A DNA stretch of 64,000 nucleotides, from contig CAUYUJ010004335.1 in the NCBI GenBank assembly GCA_963575745.1, forward strand, positions 602,356 through 666,355, given 5' to 3'. Shown piece after piece: positions 19,553 to 30,150 of this stretch (positions within the stretch are counted from its first letter, which is position 1; each line of letters begins with the position of its first letter). Source of the stretch: Prorocentrum cordatum. Taxonomy: Eukaryota > Sar > Dinophyceae > Prorocentrales > Prorocentraceae. Made by a program: the position numbers and the translations under genes. Below the pieces are notes generated by a model. It worked only from the letters and a program-made list of their open reading frames with translations, was not told the DNA's origin and did not search any database.

Positions 19553-20248
19553 TAGCACTGAAAAAAAGCATCGCCATCGCAACCTCCATCTTCGCTCTCT
19601 CGTTCCTCCGTCTCGACTTCCCATTCCATCATGCGTCCTCCTGCCCCTCCCATCCCTCCCCTGCGATGCGAGATATCATTGGTGGTCCACTCCCCCATCC
19701 TCCTGCCCCCCCCCCCCCCCTCTCTCTCAGTGTGATGCTTCGCCGAGGCCCGAGAATATAAGGTCAGCACGGATGCCCCAGAAGGACCCATTTTTTTCGT
19801 TCAGCCATGATAGGCTCAGCATGGAGGCCCGAAAATGACCCGGTATATGTTCAGCAAGGAGGCCCAAACATTACCCATTATGGGTTCAGCTTGAAAGGGC
19901 CCTCCTCCTCATGCTTTGAATGGGCCCTCCTCATCATCAACACCCCCTGCTCCAACGCGCCCCGGGCCACCCCCGCTCGGGCGTGGGCGGGCCGTTGGCT
20001 GCTTCGGCCACGCCTCTCTCATCCTCCCTTCTCCTCCTCCGTAGCCTGTTTCTGTATCAATGTGAACGGGCTCCACTCGTGTTTAATTGCATGGCGCCAA
20101 TGGACGGGCCGCCCCATGACTGGGGCATCGTGCGCGGCGCAAGTGGCGTTCGATGCCATGTGGTCGGGCGCCGCGGCGGGCCCTGCGCCCCCCGCCCGAT
20201 ATTGGCGCCGAGGGGGCCGGGTGGCCCGACGCCTTCCGACGAGGGCGC
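19553..20248. other. Intergenic; polypyrimidine tracts and a hairpin copy
   Basis: Short C/T-rich runs (19680-19735 and 20020-20045). Two ggcccgaraatgaccc-like words occur near 19830 and 19870. A hairpin copy with a compensatory stem (TGGC-TGCTTCG-GCCA) is at 19996-20010. No gene recognised. Confidence 0.4.
19996..20010 (+). repeat. Hairpin motif with T-A compensatory pair
   Basis: TGGC-TGCTTCG-GCCA. The outer pair is T-A rather than C-G, and the loop is unchanged. Confidence 0.6.
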
Positions 20249-20258
20249 GGCTCAAGCC

Positions 20259-20804
20259 ATGAAGACCCACCGGGAAGTCGACAAGGCGCATGCGGCGGCG
20301 AAGGACACGGTCAGCCACGTGAGCGGGATTGGTGCCATGGTCAAGATGATGGGGCAGATGTTGGCTGCGCACCGGAAGATGCTCTTCATTGCCAAGAATG
20401 TCTTGCCTGGGCATGGTGATCTGCGTTATGCTGCTCCGCTCCGCATTTTGCTGCCCTCGGCTTATCGGTTGCGGGCCAGGCTGATCAGGGGGCTAGCTGC
20501 CCAAATGGACCACATCACGGCGATGTTGATCCAGATCGAGCTTCTTCAGAGGATTGCGGAAGATCCCGATGACGCCGCAGATTCTGCGTTGGGCCCGTGG
20601 GTCGACGACGCCGGCGCCGACGCCGACGCCCGCGGCGCCTCTGAGGCGGAGCCCGCCGCGGCGCCAGGCAGTAGCTCACTGCGCCGCAAATCGGCTGCTT
20701 CGGCCGATATAGGTTTGGACAAATATGTATCCTCCTCCACTCCCCCCCCCCTCCTCCTCTCAATCCTGCTTTCCTTCCTCCAGCCTCCGCTTCATCGTTT
20801 TTAA
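20259..20804 (+). CDS. Hypothetical protein, 181 aa
   Basis: ATG 20259 follows GGCTCAAGCC, whose first 8 bases equal the 3' end of the SL. The protein starts with a charged helical segment (MKTHREVDKAHAAAKDTVSH) and a second helix with hydrophobic faces (about residues 28-105), followed by an acidic Asp/Ala stretch (DDAADSALGPWVDDAGADAD) and a Ser/Pro/Leu-rich tail that may be noncoding. A 6-bp-stem hairpin copy at 20690 lies within the 3' part, so the real stop may be upstream of it or the motif may be translated. No family recognised. Confidence 0.45.
   Translation: MKTHREVDKAHAAAKDTVSHVSGIGAMVKMMGQMLAAHRKMLFIAKNVLPGHGDLRYAAPLRILLPSAYRLRARLIRGLAAQMDHITAMLIQIELLQRIAEDPDDAADSALGPWVDDAGADADARGASEAEPAAAPGSSSLRRKSAASADIGLDKYVSSSTPPPLLLSILLSFLQPPLHRF
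20690..20708 (+). repeat. TGCTTCG-loop hairpin, longest stem
   Basis: ATCGGC-TGCTTCG-GCCGAT: six paired bases, the most stable copy seen. Confidence 0.7.
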
Positions 20805-21116
20805 CGAGGAACGTGTCATGCAGTCCTCGAAACGTTACGCGGCGGCTGGACTATGATCACTCTCGCTGCCCAGTCCGCCAGCTGCGTCTGCAATGCCAGG
20901 CTACCTCCGCTGATAAAGGACTGAGAGGGCCTCGGGCAAAAGCTCTTGAGCCCCCCCCTCTCCGCTGTCGTTGGGGATCAATGAGGCATCTATTCGAAGC
21001 AGAGAACACAATCGCGCACAAGTCTCTGATGCACGTGGAAGTGAAAAAAAACGACCCGCCCCGCAGTTCGTGAGAATTAAACCCGCTGATCACTGCGGCA
21101 GGCGGGCGCGCGGGCA
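20805..21116. other. Convergent strand-switch region
   Basis: Plus-strand genes end at 20804 and minus-strand genes begin leftward from 21454. No ORF of interest lies between. Confidence 0.5.
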
Positions 21117-21131
21117 TGGCCGAAGCAGCCA
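21117..21131 (-). repeat. TGCTTCG-loop hairpin motif, minus strand
   Basis: TGGC-CGAAGCA-GCCA, 51 nt downstream of the minus-strand stop at 21182 and in that gene's orientation. Confidence 0.6.
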
Positions 21132-21181
21132 ATGGAATCGTGCGATGCGGCAACCCTTCCCCCCCTCCCAGTGAACCTTCC

Positions 21182-21454
21182 TCACCACGTTTGCACCCCT
21201 TTGTTCTGCTTGTCCCAATCGCTGCAGTAGGCGTGGGCCATCTTTACTAACATGTATGTGTCGATCTTCGGGTCGAAATCCAAACGAAAATGAACTCTCG
21301 CCAACTTCACCCATTGCCCCCTGTTGTACGCAGTACGATCCCATTGTGCAAACCTAAGGCGTTCGGGGGGTGTTAGGTCCCCCTGAGGGATCCCATTATC
21401 ATATGTATAACGGGCCCATGATGGCACCCGGGGGGGAGGAATCTCCTCCCCCAT
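21182..21454 (-). CDS. Hypothetical protein, 90 aa
   Basis: ATG at 21452-21454 (MGEEIPPPRVPSW). The second half is a well-formed segment (WVKLARVHFRLDFDPKIDTY). The frame stays open upstream with Arg/Pro-rich sequence, which looks noncoding. It could also be the last exon of a larger gene. No family recognised. Confidence 0.4.
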   Translation of the reverse strand: MGEEIPPPRVPSWARYTYDNGIPQGDLTPPERLRFAQWDRTAYNRGQWVKLARVHFRLDFDPKIDTYMLVKMAHAYCSDWDKQNKGVQTW

Positions 21455-21901
21455 GGCGACTTGAACCTGAATGCTATGATATATTGTGAGATGATATGAA
21501 ATGCTACTGCGCATCACGCATGCGCGTGCTCGGGCGCGCGCTGGGGGGGGGGGGCAATGCAATCGCCCGGGGCCTCGAAAAGGACCCCTCGGGCGACGCG
21601 CATGCATTGCAGGCTTGCGGTGTCGATGCGGCATCGCACTTGGGAGCGCAGTGCGCTCGACGCTGCGTTATCGCCATCATCGCCACGTTAATGAATGATG
21701 TGTTGATATGGGAAGTAGAGAAGGATGGGGAAGGGGACGTGATGGGGAAAGCTCGGTGCCTCCTGGCGGACACTTAAGTTTGAGGGGAGGTCCCGAGCAC
21801 TTAACTTAATTGTACCTGCTATCCAAATATAAACAACCACATTTGTTTTTATTGAAACCGGTTGCCGACCACATCGGAATACCAAAGCTTTAAAACTACG
21901 T
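21455..21901. other. Intergenic, no gene seen
   Basis: GC-rich block with a short G-run at 21542, then AT-richer sequence to 21901. Nothing recognised. Confidence 0.4.
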
Positions 21902-24219
21902 TCAAATCAAGGTAAGATGAGAACCATCCCTGCCAGCCTCGCCGCTGGTCGGGGGTGGCCGATCCAATGGCGCCTGCCCAGGGATCCTGGACCGCTGCTC
22001 GCACGACCTCGCGGCGCTCGGCTGCGTGTCGCGGCCGCCGGGTGCGCGGGGGGCGCGCGCGGGGGCGTCGTGCCGCGCGGAGACGTTCATGTGCTCGCGA
22101 CGAATTTCGACCCAGTCTATACCGAGTTCGAGCTCACGATCCATCCGGTACGCGTCGTAGACAGCGCGGGCCCAGGCTTGCATGAAGTCCGAGCACGTCT
22201 CAGGTGTGTTGAGTCGGGGGTTGCTCTGATAGCCTCCCTCGATGTCCTGATTCTGGGCAGCTCGCTTGGACCACGCATGCCATTTAGCGTTGAAGGCGCC
22301 TCCAAGTGTCTTTTGCAGGCGTGCAATTTTGGCCTGGATCGCTTCGCCCTTTTCCACGTCCGCGGCTGCTAGGGGGCATCTGTACATGGGGCCGCCACCC
22401 TTGGGGTCGTGAAGGTCTTCGCAGTACTGCTGATCTCCGCTGATGTCTGTCCAGGATTCCTTGCGCGGCTCCGCGCGCGTAAGGTTTCACCACGGGGGCT
22501 TGGCGGCGCGTCCTCTCCCGTCCCCGGCGTCTTCAGAGACAAGGCGGTCGCGCCCTTGACACCGGGGAGCGGAGGTGGGCGCGCGGTCTGCTCTGGCCCC
22601 CACGTGCTCCCAGGACGACGCGCTGGCCTTTCCAGTGTCATCCTTGGCCCTCTGGAGCTCCATGGCTGCATTCTGGTGGACGGTCCGCGCATAGGGCGAC
22701 CATGGGGTGCTGTTGGGAGGCGCTTCTGAGAATGCGCCTAGGGGGTCCAGGGGGTCTTCGTCCTCGCCCTCCTCAGCGGCAGGTTCAGGGCTCGCGCTCG
22801 GGCTCATTTCTTTGGCCGAAGCGGCTGCGGCTCCTGAGTCATCGCCCCAGTCCGGCGATGCATGCTCGCCCTCGGTCTTGCAGGCTTGCCCGACGCTGTC
22901 CTGCTCGTCTGTGGTGGATTGGGGCTGGAGCCTGGCCTTTGTTCCCTCGTTGCCGGGGGCCTCGTGCGCCAGCCGGGGGTATAGCCCGGTTGTGTCTCCT
23001 GTTCCAGGATTCTGCTGGTTGGGAGGAGGGCCTCCGCCGCGTCGCTGCGTCTGTCCAGCCAGCATGCTGCGGGAGAGCTCGCTGCGGCTGCTACATCGGG
23101 GGCGGTCTGTGCCAGGCCCAGCTGAGCCAGGGAGTTGATGGTGCCGTCGGCGAGGGCCGAGGGGCCCATGTCCACGAGGTACCCTAGTAGGGTGCTTGTC
23201 TTGTGGCGGAAGGGGCAGAGGCCACGCTGCTCCTCCAGGCTGGCGACGCGTGCCCGCCATTTGTTCGCATGCACCCCGTTTTGCGACAGGCGGGAGACGA
23301 CTCGCGCAGCTGCCGCCCGCTGGCTGTCCCATGGGATGTCTGGGGGATGGCGCTTATCCGGGATCGTCTGTCCGTAGATGCCGACGAGGAAGGGGCGTAG
23401 ACGCTGGGGGGGCCAGGGCTCCTCGTTGGTCTGCGCGCCTGTGATCCCGTCGCCGTGCCCCCGAACGTAGTCAGCCCACCAACCGAAAATAATGGGGTTC
23501 CACTCGAGCAGGAACCTGACCAATGAGCGAAGGACGCGCTGGGAGTCCTGTCCTGAGAGCTCGGAGGTGGAATGGGTCGGCTGGGCGGGGCCCGAATGCG
23601 GGGGGGCGTCGGGGAACAGGGGCCCGATGTCCCGAGTCCCGGAGCCTTGGCCGCTCGACCGCCCGGTAAGGTTGGTCCGGTCGTCACCAGCGAGGAGGGG
23701 CGAACCTTCGGCGGGGGTCGCCGGTTTTGCGTGGGCGTTCGGTGCGGTAGCGTCGGCGCTGTCTGGGTTGAAGTACATGGCGCTGTTGGTGTTCTCTACG
23801 TTCGCCTCCGTCGCTGTCTCCCGCTTGGTCGGCTCCGCGGGGCAGACGCTCGAGGTCTGCTGTTCGAGGATGTAGTCGAGCGTGCCCGGGGCCGCGTTCC
23901 AGATGTGCATGAGGCACCGCCTGCAGGCCCAGCTGGCGTTCCACTTTCGCTGGGTCCAGAGGGCGGGCATCAGGCCCCACGGTGGGAGACCGGTGCTGTC
24001 GTCAACGGGCACTTCGGGCTCTGGGCTCCACAGGAAGCAGCCTAGTGCGGGGTGGGTCGTGGCTCACGCCAGCAGGGGCGCCCCCGTCGGGCAAGTGTCG
24101 CACCGGACTAAGTAGGTGCCAGTGGTGTGGGCCTCGGGGCCGATACCCCCGTCCGTCAGTTTGTGAGCTGGGAGGGCCATGTTGGCGGCGCGTGGACTGA
24201 AGGCGGGCGGGGTCTTCAT
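21902..24219 (-). pseudogene. Large hypothetical protein (paralog A), two in-frame TGA codons
   Basis: The likely start is ATG 24217-24219 (MKTPPAFSPRAANMALPAHK). A CxxC (RCDTCPTG) and a later CxxC (WACRRCLMHIW) could form a zinc site. An in-frame TGA at 24064 sits between them in otherwise continuous frame. A central globular part follows (WNPIIFGWWADYVRGHGD). Near 23040 the sense probably changes frame into an acidic Glu/Asp/Ser-rich region. A second in-frame TGA at 22487 precedes a C-terminal domain (LQKTLGGAFNAKWHAWSKRA) ending at 21902. This C-terminal domain is paralogous to the one at 25267-25839. No named family. Possible explanations for the TGAs: decay, short introns (both lie in GTGA contexts), or recoding. 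Full length would be about 770 codons. Confidence 0.45.
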
Positions 24220-24410
24220 GACAAGGTCGCGCAAAGACGTGGGGGTACTTTTCTGATCTGCGGCCCCAAGGGCGATCCCAGAGAGCGGGTCGTATCGAGC
24301 ATGGGGCAGCGCGCAAGATAATTGCCAGCGGGCCAAAAGCCAACGCCGGAGTGCAATTTGCGAATGCTCGCAGCGGCACATGCACAGAACAAAATGAACT
24401 AAATTCAAGG

Positions 24411-24595
24411 AGACGCATCTCAGCGTCGAGAATGCGAGGAGTCGCCGAGACGGCGGCAGCTCAACGCGACAAAATAGATTCATGGGCCGGTAGAAAGCGC
24501 AACCCGACCAGCCCCAATACAAGGCGTCGTCAGGCAGACGCATCCTAGCGTCGAGAATGTGAAGAGTCGCCGAGACGGCGGCAGCTCAACGCGAC
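24411..24595. repeat. 60-bp direct repeat, two copies 125 bp apart
   Basis: agacgcatc..agcgtcgagaatg and gtcgccgagacggcggcagc occur at 24411-24470 and 24536-24595. Confidence 0.8.
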
Positions 24596-24785
24596 GAGGG
24601 GGGCGAGGAGGGGGCGAACGGGGGAGAGAGGGCGGCGACGAGGGGAGGGGGGGGGGAGGAAACCAGGCCTCACTCACAGAACACCACGCGTGTTCGAGTC
24701 TCACCCACGGAGCGCTCGAAGCGGGTTCCACTGAACCAAGCACCTGAGGAAATAACGTGAGGACCCAACATGGCGAAGTCGGAAA

Positions 24786-25180
24786 GGAGGCCAGGCGACA
24801 CTGACTGCCGAGGGCCCAACAGAGCGTGGCCCGGGACGAGACAGGGGGGAAGGTCGACGATGCACCACTTGTACAGGAAGCCAGCCTCCACGGCCCACCT
24901 GCCAGTGCCCCATCGGGCGCACCCTGCCGCGTGGAAGGAGTGACCACTTCGGAGCGTGCGCGAAGACGTAGCACTGTTGGGGGGGAGCCGACTGGCGTGC
25001 TCAGCACCTCAGCTTACGTGGAGGAGGGGGGGGGGGGGGGGCGCAGCCGATAGCCGCAAATCAGGCGAGCACTGGAGGAAGGAAAGGCGCAGGTGTGCCA
25101 GGCGACGCAGACTGCCGAGGACCCAACAGAGCGTTGCCAGGGGCGTGTCTGGGGGGAAGGTCGTCGGCGTCGAACAGCGG
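24786..25180. repeat. ~85-bp direct repeat, copies 308 bp apart
   Basis: ccaggcgac.c.gactgccgagg and cccaacagagcgt occur at about 24790 and 25098, each followed by ggggggaaggtcg. The region lies between paralogs A and B and probably reflects their duplication. A G-run (25028-25040) and purine-rich tracts (24590-24660) lie in the same interval. Confidence 0.65.
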
Positions 25181-27269
25181 GGCGGGCCAGTCGCGGAAGG
25201 GCTGAGCCTGCCAAAGGATGAACCACTGAGGCCCAGACAGATCAGGGCGGCAGACGGACGGAAAAGTCAGAGAGGATGCTCCGCAGCTTCCGCAGCCCCC
25301 ATCGCTTCCGCCGTGACTTCCCGCCATTTTCCTCTGGACGGGGCCGCGTGAACCGGGCGCCGCCGACCCGGGTGCATCTGCCGCTGCCGGGCCCAGTCGA
25401 CGTTGAGGCCCAGTGCGTCGCTGAGGGCCCGTACGTCGCCCTTGTGGCTGCGGAAGGACTCCGGGAAGAGGTGGCAGGACTGCGGGTCGTGCCGAAGCGG
25501 GTCGAGTGCGCCCTTGCTGCTGGGCACAGACTGCCGCTTGGCGAAAGCGTGCCAGGCGCCAGTGAACATCGATCCTAGTGTGACTTGGAGTCGTCGCATC
25601 GCTTCGCCGGGCGTCTCCCCGGGGAGGTCCCACTGAATGTTGTTGATATCTGTTTTGTGCAGCGGCAGCCCCGAGGGGGGGTCTTTTTGCCGCGGGTCGG
25701 GCCTCTGGTGTGGCCGTGTGTCCTGGCCGCAAGTTTCCACCGCAAGTGCCTCGTAGCCCTGGCTGGGGGACTCGCGATCTGCTCGCGACAGCTCCAGCTG
25801 CATGCCTGGCAGGACCTTCTGGGGAAATGCAGGCCTCAAGGCTGGCCGCCAGACTGGCGCGGCGCGGGGGGGGCTGCTCGCAGTTGGGAGGCCTGCGCCA
25901 GGGTGGGAGTTGCGCCCATGTCATGCAGTAAGAACGCCCCGCGCAGGACTGGGCGTCCGCGTACAGTGGCCCGAGTCGTCTGCCTCAGCCTCAGCCTGGG
26001 GATGCTCTCCTTGCGCGGTGCAGGGGGAACATGGCACAACCACGTCGTTGTCGGCGTCAACGTCGTCGACGTCGGCGTCGTCGGCTTCGGCGTCGGCGTC
26101 GGCGTCGTCGTCGGCTTCGGCGTCGGCCTCCGCTTCGCCAGTGCCAAGATGCGGGTTGTGCCCATGTCCAGCTGTGAGAGTGCCCTGCGCAGTAGGAGGC
26201 TCTGTCGAGTGATGCATCGCCCCGTGTGTGCTGCTCTGTGCCGCACCTCTTTCTTCCTCAGGGGCTGGGAGGTCCTGCATCTGTGGGCAGGCGTCGTCGG
26301 CCTCCCTCCCTGCCGGGCTTCCTTCCTGGCCGTGTGGGGGAACTTGCGCCGTGCGTCGGACTCTACTCGAGAGCGCTTTTGTCTGCGCCCCATTGCTAAT
26401 CTCCTCCCACTGATCAACATCACGATTCGGGGCACTGTCCCCAAATGCCAACTCGGGTGCTTCTGCGTCCTGCAATCGGGGACATTCGCGAGCAGAGGTC
26501 AGATCGTCGCGCCTGATCCTCGCTGAGCTGCCCACGCCGCGATGGGAGCCCTGACCCTGTCCTGTTGCGGGGGGAACATGCGTGATCGGAGAATGGGAGG
26601 AGGAGGAGGAGGCGCAGCCGATAGCCGCGGTATCTGGTAAATTGATGGGGGGGAGAGAGCGGTCGTCGATATGTGCTCGCGTCGCGTCTCTGGGGCTCCA
26701 AAGACGATTCCAGAGAGCGTGCCGATCCTCCGACTCCGACGTGACTTTCCACTCCTTTCCTCTGGTCTGTTGGTCCTGCTGGAGGGGGGAGTAGTTAGAG
26801 CGAGCCATGCACTGGTCGCTGTATATTGCCTCCTCTCGAGGGTCGTTCGTGTGAGCCGCACCCTGGAAACTGCATCCCGGAGGACTGCTGGCGCGCTGGT
26901 TGCTCAGCGGGGGAAATCCCGCGGCTTCCGCAGCCTCCGCCGTCACCGCCGTGACTTCCCCCCCCCATTCCTCTGCCTTGCTGGTGCAGAGGACTGCTGA
27001 CGGACAGTTTGACCAGAGGGGGGTACTCCGCGGCTTCCGCAGCCTCCGCCGTCTCCGCAGTGACTTCCCGTTCCATTCCTCTGGCCTGCTGGTGCACCTG
27101 AAGGAGGGGAACGTTCGTGTGAGCTGTGCACTGGTCACTGCAGGCTACCTCCTCTCGGTTCCCCGCTGGGGCGCCATCGTCTGACCACGATGTGAGGGGT
27201 GGTATCGTGGCGTCTGCCTCCACCGCACCTCGATTCCCCTTTGGGACGTTGTCTTCTGTCGAAGATACG

Positions 27270-27600
27270 AGGGGAGGCAAGCTGCCGCTGCTGCTGCTGC
27301 AGCGGCTGCTGCGGCAGCTGTGGTGCCGCAGCGGGTCGGCGTCGTCGTTGTCGGCGTCTACGTCGTCGACGTCGGCGTCGTGACCGTGTTCGTGGACGTG
27401 GACGTCGTCGTCGTCGTCGTCGTAGAGGCGACGGCGCCCGTGAAGGTCGTGGACGTCGTCGTCGTGGACGTGGTCGCGGTCGTCTTCGTAGCCGTCGTGG
27501 TCGTGGTCAGGGGGGACGTGGTCGTGGTCGTCGCCGCGGTCGTGGTCGAGGTCGTCCTCGTAGCCGTCGCGGTCGTGGTCGTCGGCGTTCAGCTTGCGGC
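27270..27600. repeat. GTC/CGT trinucleotide-rich tract
   Basis: gtcgtcgtc, gtggtcgtggtc and gacgtcg words dominate. On the minus strand this gives Asp/His-rich sequence within paralog B. Confidence 0.75.
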
Positions 27601-27739
27601 ACTTGTTCTCGCCGGCCAGCGTGGTGCTGCCGAAGGGCACGCCCAGAACGCTGTTCTTCTCGTAGTCGCCGGGCGCCCTCGAGGGGGCGCGCAGAATCCC
27701 CCCGGCGCCAGCCCGCCCTGCTCGCTCAGGAAGGCGTGC

Positions 27740-28430
27740 GGCGGGGAGTCCAGCAGGGGCGGCCGCGGCGGGCGCCGCGGCGGGCGCGGCGGCGCCCGCG
27801 GCCGCTGCGGCCACAGCGGCGGCCGCCGCACCCGCGGCGGCCGCGGCAGCCGCGGCAGGCCCCAGCGCCGCAGCGCGAGCCACGGCGCCGGCGGCCGCGG
27901 CGGCCTCGCCGCGGCCGGCCGCCGCCACGGCCTCGGCGGCCGCGGCCGCGGCGGCAGCGGCGGCAGCCGCGGCGCGGCGGCCGCAGGGCGGCGGCGGCGG
28001 CGCGGCCACCGAACCCGCGGCGCCGGCCCCAGCGCGCCCGCGGCGCCGGCCGCGCCCGAGGCGCCCGCGGCCCCGCTGGCGGCGGCGGCGCCAGCTGCGC
28101 CCGGCGCCCGCGGCGCCGCGGCGCCCGGCGGCGGCGGCGTCCGCGGCGACCGCGGCGCCGGCAGCGCAGGCGGCGCCAGCGGCGCCCGCGGCGCTCGCGG
28201 CGTCCACGGCGCCGGCGGCGCCAGTGGCGCCCGCGGCGCCCGCGGCGCCCGCGGCGCAGGGGAGCCCGGGGGGGCGTCCGCCTGCGGCGGCCGCGGCGCC
28301 GGCAGCGGGGAGGCCGGCGGCGCGAGCGGCGGCCGCGGTCCTCTGCCGGCGGCGCCGAGCGGCCGGCGCTTCCACCGCGCGCGGGCCCGAGCACGAGCCG
28401 ACCTGACTCAGGGGCGGGCTCGAGCAGACA
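27740..28430. repeat. GCG/GCC trinucleotide-rich tract
   Basis: About 700 bases of almost pure G+C built from ggcggcgccgcggcc-like words. Every frame on both strands is open, producing Ala-rich, Arg-rich or collagen-like Gly-X-Y sequences; none can be preferred from sequence alone. Confidence 0.85.
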
Positions 28431-28433
28431 TGG

Positions 28434-28458
28434 CTTGAGCCAGAGGGGCTTGAGCCAG
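28434..28458 (-). promoter_or_regulatory. Possible tandem truncated SL relics
   Basis: On the minus strand CTGGCTCAAG occurs twice, 15 bases apart, and CCCCTCTGGCTCAAG matches 12 of 15 bases of the SL 3' portion. An ATG follows by 2 bases but opens only a 7-codon frame. Confidence 0.3.
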
Positions 28459-28492
28459 GCTGCGGAAGACGTGGGGATACGCGAAGCGTCAA

Positions 28493-30150
28493 GAATTACA
28501 GTGGTCAATTGGCGTCTTCTCATGATGTGCCCCGTCATGGAGTTCGTATGTGTCGGAATGATGATGATGCTGAGTCTGCAAGGGTGGATTCTCTGATTGC
28601 GTTGTCGGTGTCTTCCCATGATCGTTCGTGTGCCTTTTCGCGTGCTGGTGATGTGGATTCTGCAGTGGCGGAGTCTCTTATCGCGTCATCGGCATCTTCT
28701 CGAGATTGGTGAGGTCCGCGAGAGTGCAGGCCTCTGTCCAGGACGGCTTCGAGGCGCGATGTTGTCGCCGCGCTGCCGCCGCTCCCCCACCTGCTCCTCC
28801 TCCTTCGAGGCCCCCCCCCCTCCTCAGCAGCCTCGCCAACTTAGCTTTGAAGACTTGGTGAATATCGCCACTCCGTTTTTGTTGGGGGGGCTTTTAGGGG
28901 TCAGTGTTGTGTTTGAGACCCTCGTCGTAATCTTGGTGAGCAAGGCCGACTCGGGGCTCCCGCCGAGGGAGCCACTGCTCGCACGTTTTCAAAGTTTAGC
29001 GGACAGTGTTCAGGCTCGCTTAGTTCGACCTTCGGCCCGTTACCGTCTCGCCGCCGCCGCCGATCCTCCTCCTCCTCCTCCTCTCCCTTCTCCCTCTCCT
29101 CCTCCTCCTCCTCCTCCTCCTCCTCCTCCTCCTCCTCCTCCTACTGTTCCTTCTCCACGATCATCATGCGCGTTCGCATTCGAAGCCTTGCTTCCTGGGG
29201 TATCGCGGGCCACGGCAGGACAACCAACTTATTTAAGCATGTCGGATTAGTCGCAGGTGATAAGCACTGACACACATATCTGAGTCATCCTTTCGAGGAG
29301 CGCACCTGGTTCCACTGCTGGCGCGAGAAGCTTGTCAACCAAGCAATGTGTGCGGGCTGCGGGTAGTCCATGGCTGGACTGTGGGCGCAGCTCGCGGTCG
29401 CGGTTCGCACGCGCAGGCTGCGGCCGCGGGTCGGGGGGGCGCGGGCTGTGAGGGCGCGCGGGTCGCGAGGGGGCGCCGTTAGCGGCAAGCGCGCGTCGCC
29501 AGGGCGCGGGGGGCGCTGGTTGTGAAGGGCGTGGATCGTGGGGAGCGGGGGTTCAAGGGGGCTGGGGCCGCCGACGACCGAGAAAGGCTCGACCCACGTC
29601 GAAACATGCACAGGAGGGCGACTTCGCGGGGAAGAGGTCAAGCTCGTCCCAGCACTCCTTCCTCGCGCGCCGCTCCCTCGTCTGGCCCAGGCCGAGGGGG
29701 GAATGGGGCGGAAAGGGGGCAGCGCGGATCGTGGCGGTGGGGGGTGCGGGGCGGGGCGGGGTCCACTGGGGGGGCGCGCGTGCCGCCGGAACGGGGGGCG
29801 CACGGGGGCGGGTCGCAGGGGTCACGGGCGGTTCGCAAATTGGTGGCAGGGCGGGTCGCTGGCGACGGCGACGACAAAAGCAGGTCGTGCGATCATCTGG
29901 TGTGAAATCTTGCTCTTGCCTGCCCTCATGTGATTCACCTTTGTCTGTCCCCATGCCACTGATACCCGCAATTTTGACCTCGTGCCCTTCTGGGGTCTTA
30001 CCCTTGGTGGGCGTGTGGACCCTCACGGGCGGGCGGACGCTCACGGACGGTCGGGGCGGGGCGATCCCTAACTCGGGTGAGCGGCTCGGATCTGGCGCAA
30101 GGTTGCTCGGGCGGTCGGTCGGGCTGGGTGGACCCTAATCTTGGCGCTCG
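28493..30150. other. No recognisable gene; CCT repeat
   Basis: The stretch 29064-29143 is a CTC/CCT trinucleotide run. The plus frame 28597-29250 and the frames at 29522-30138 are GC-rich without domains. Nothing else recognised. Confidence 0.4.

Larger units (their letters stand above)
25267..28492 (-). pseudogene. Large modular low-complexity protein (paralog B), in-frame TGA
   Basis: Reading 5' to 3' on the minus strand: an Arg/Ala/Gly-rich GC-repeat region (27720-28430), a His/Asp-rich stretch, and modules with a recurring SDQC-A-N-PL-Q-QQ-RG-E-VT-E pattern at about 27170-27090, 26820-26740 and, less complete, 26990-26920. A second Asp-rich block (26150-26040) shares DADVDDVDADND with the first. 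The C-terminal part (25839-25267) contains a domain paralogous to that of paralog A (LQVTLGSMFTGAWHAFAKRQ). The sense frame shifts near 27060-27090, and there is an in-frame TGA at 25921-25923. No family recognised; most of the length is likely disordered. Confidence 0.4.

Noticed and set aside
22804-22832. Variant hairpin (gccgaagcggc) taken as another stop-proximal copy
   Set aside because: The frame ending at 22804 is probably not the sense frame there; in the likelier frame the motif is internal coding sequence, and its loop differs.
27320-28438. Collagen-like Gly-X-Y protein on the plus strand
   Set aside because: The GCG/GCC tract is open in all frames, and the opposite strand carries the better-supported gene; no evidence selects the collagen-like frame.
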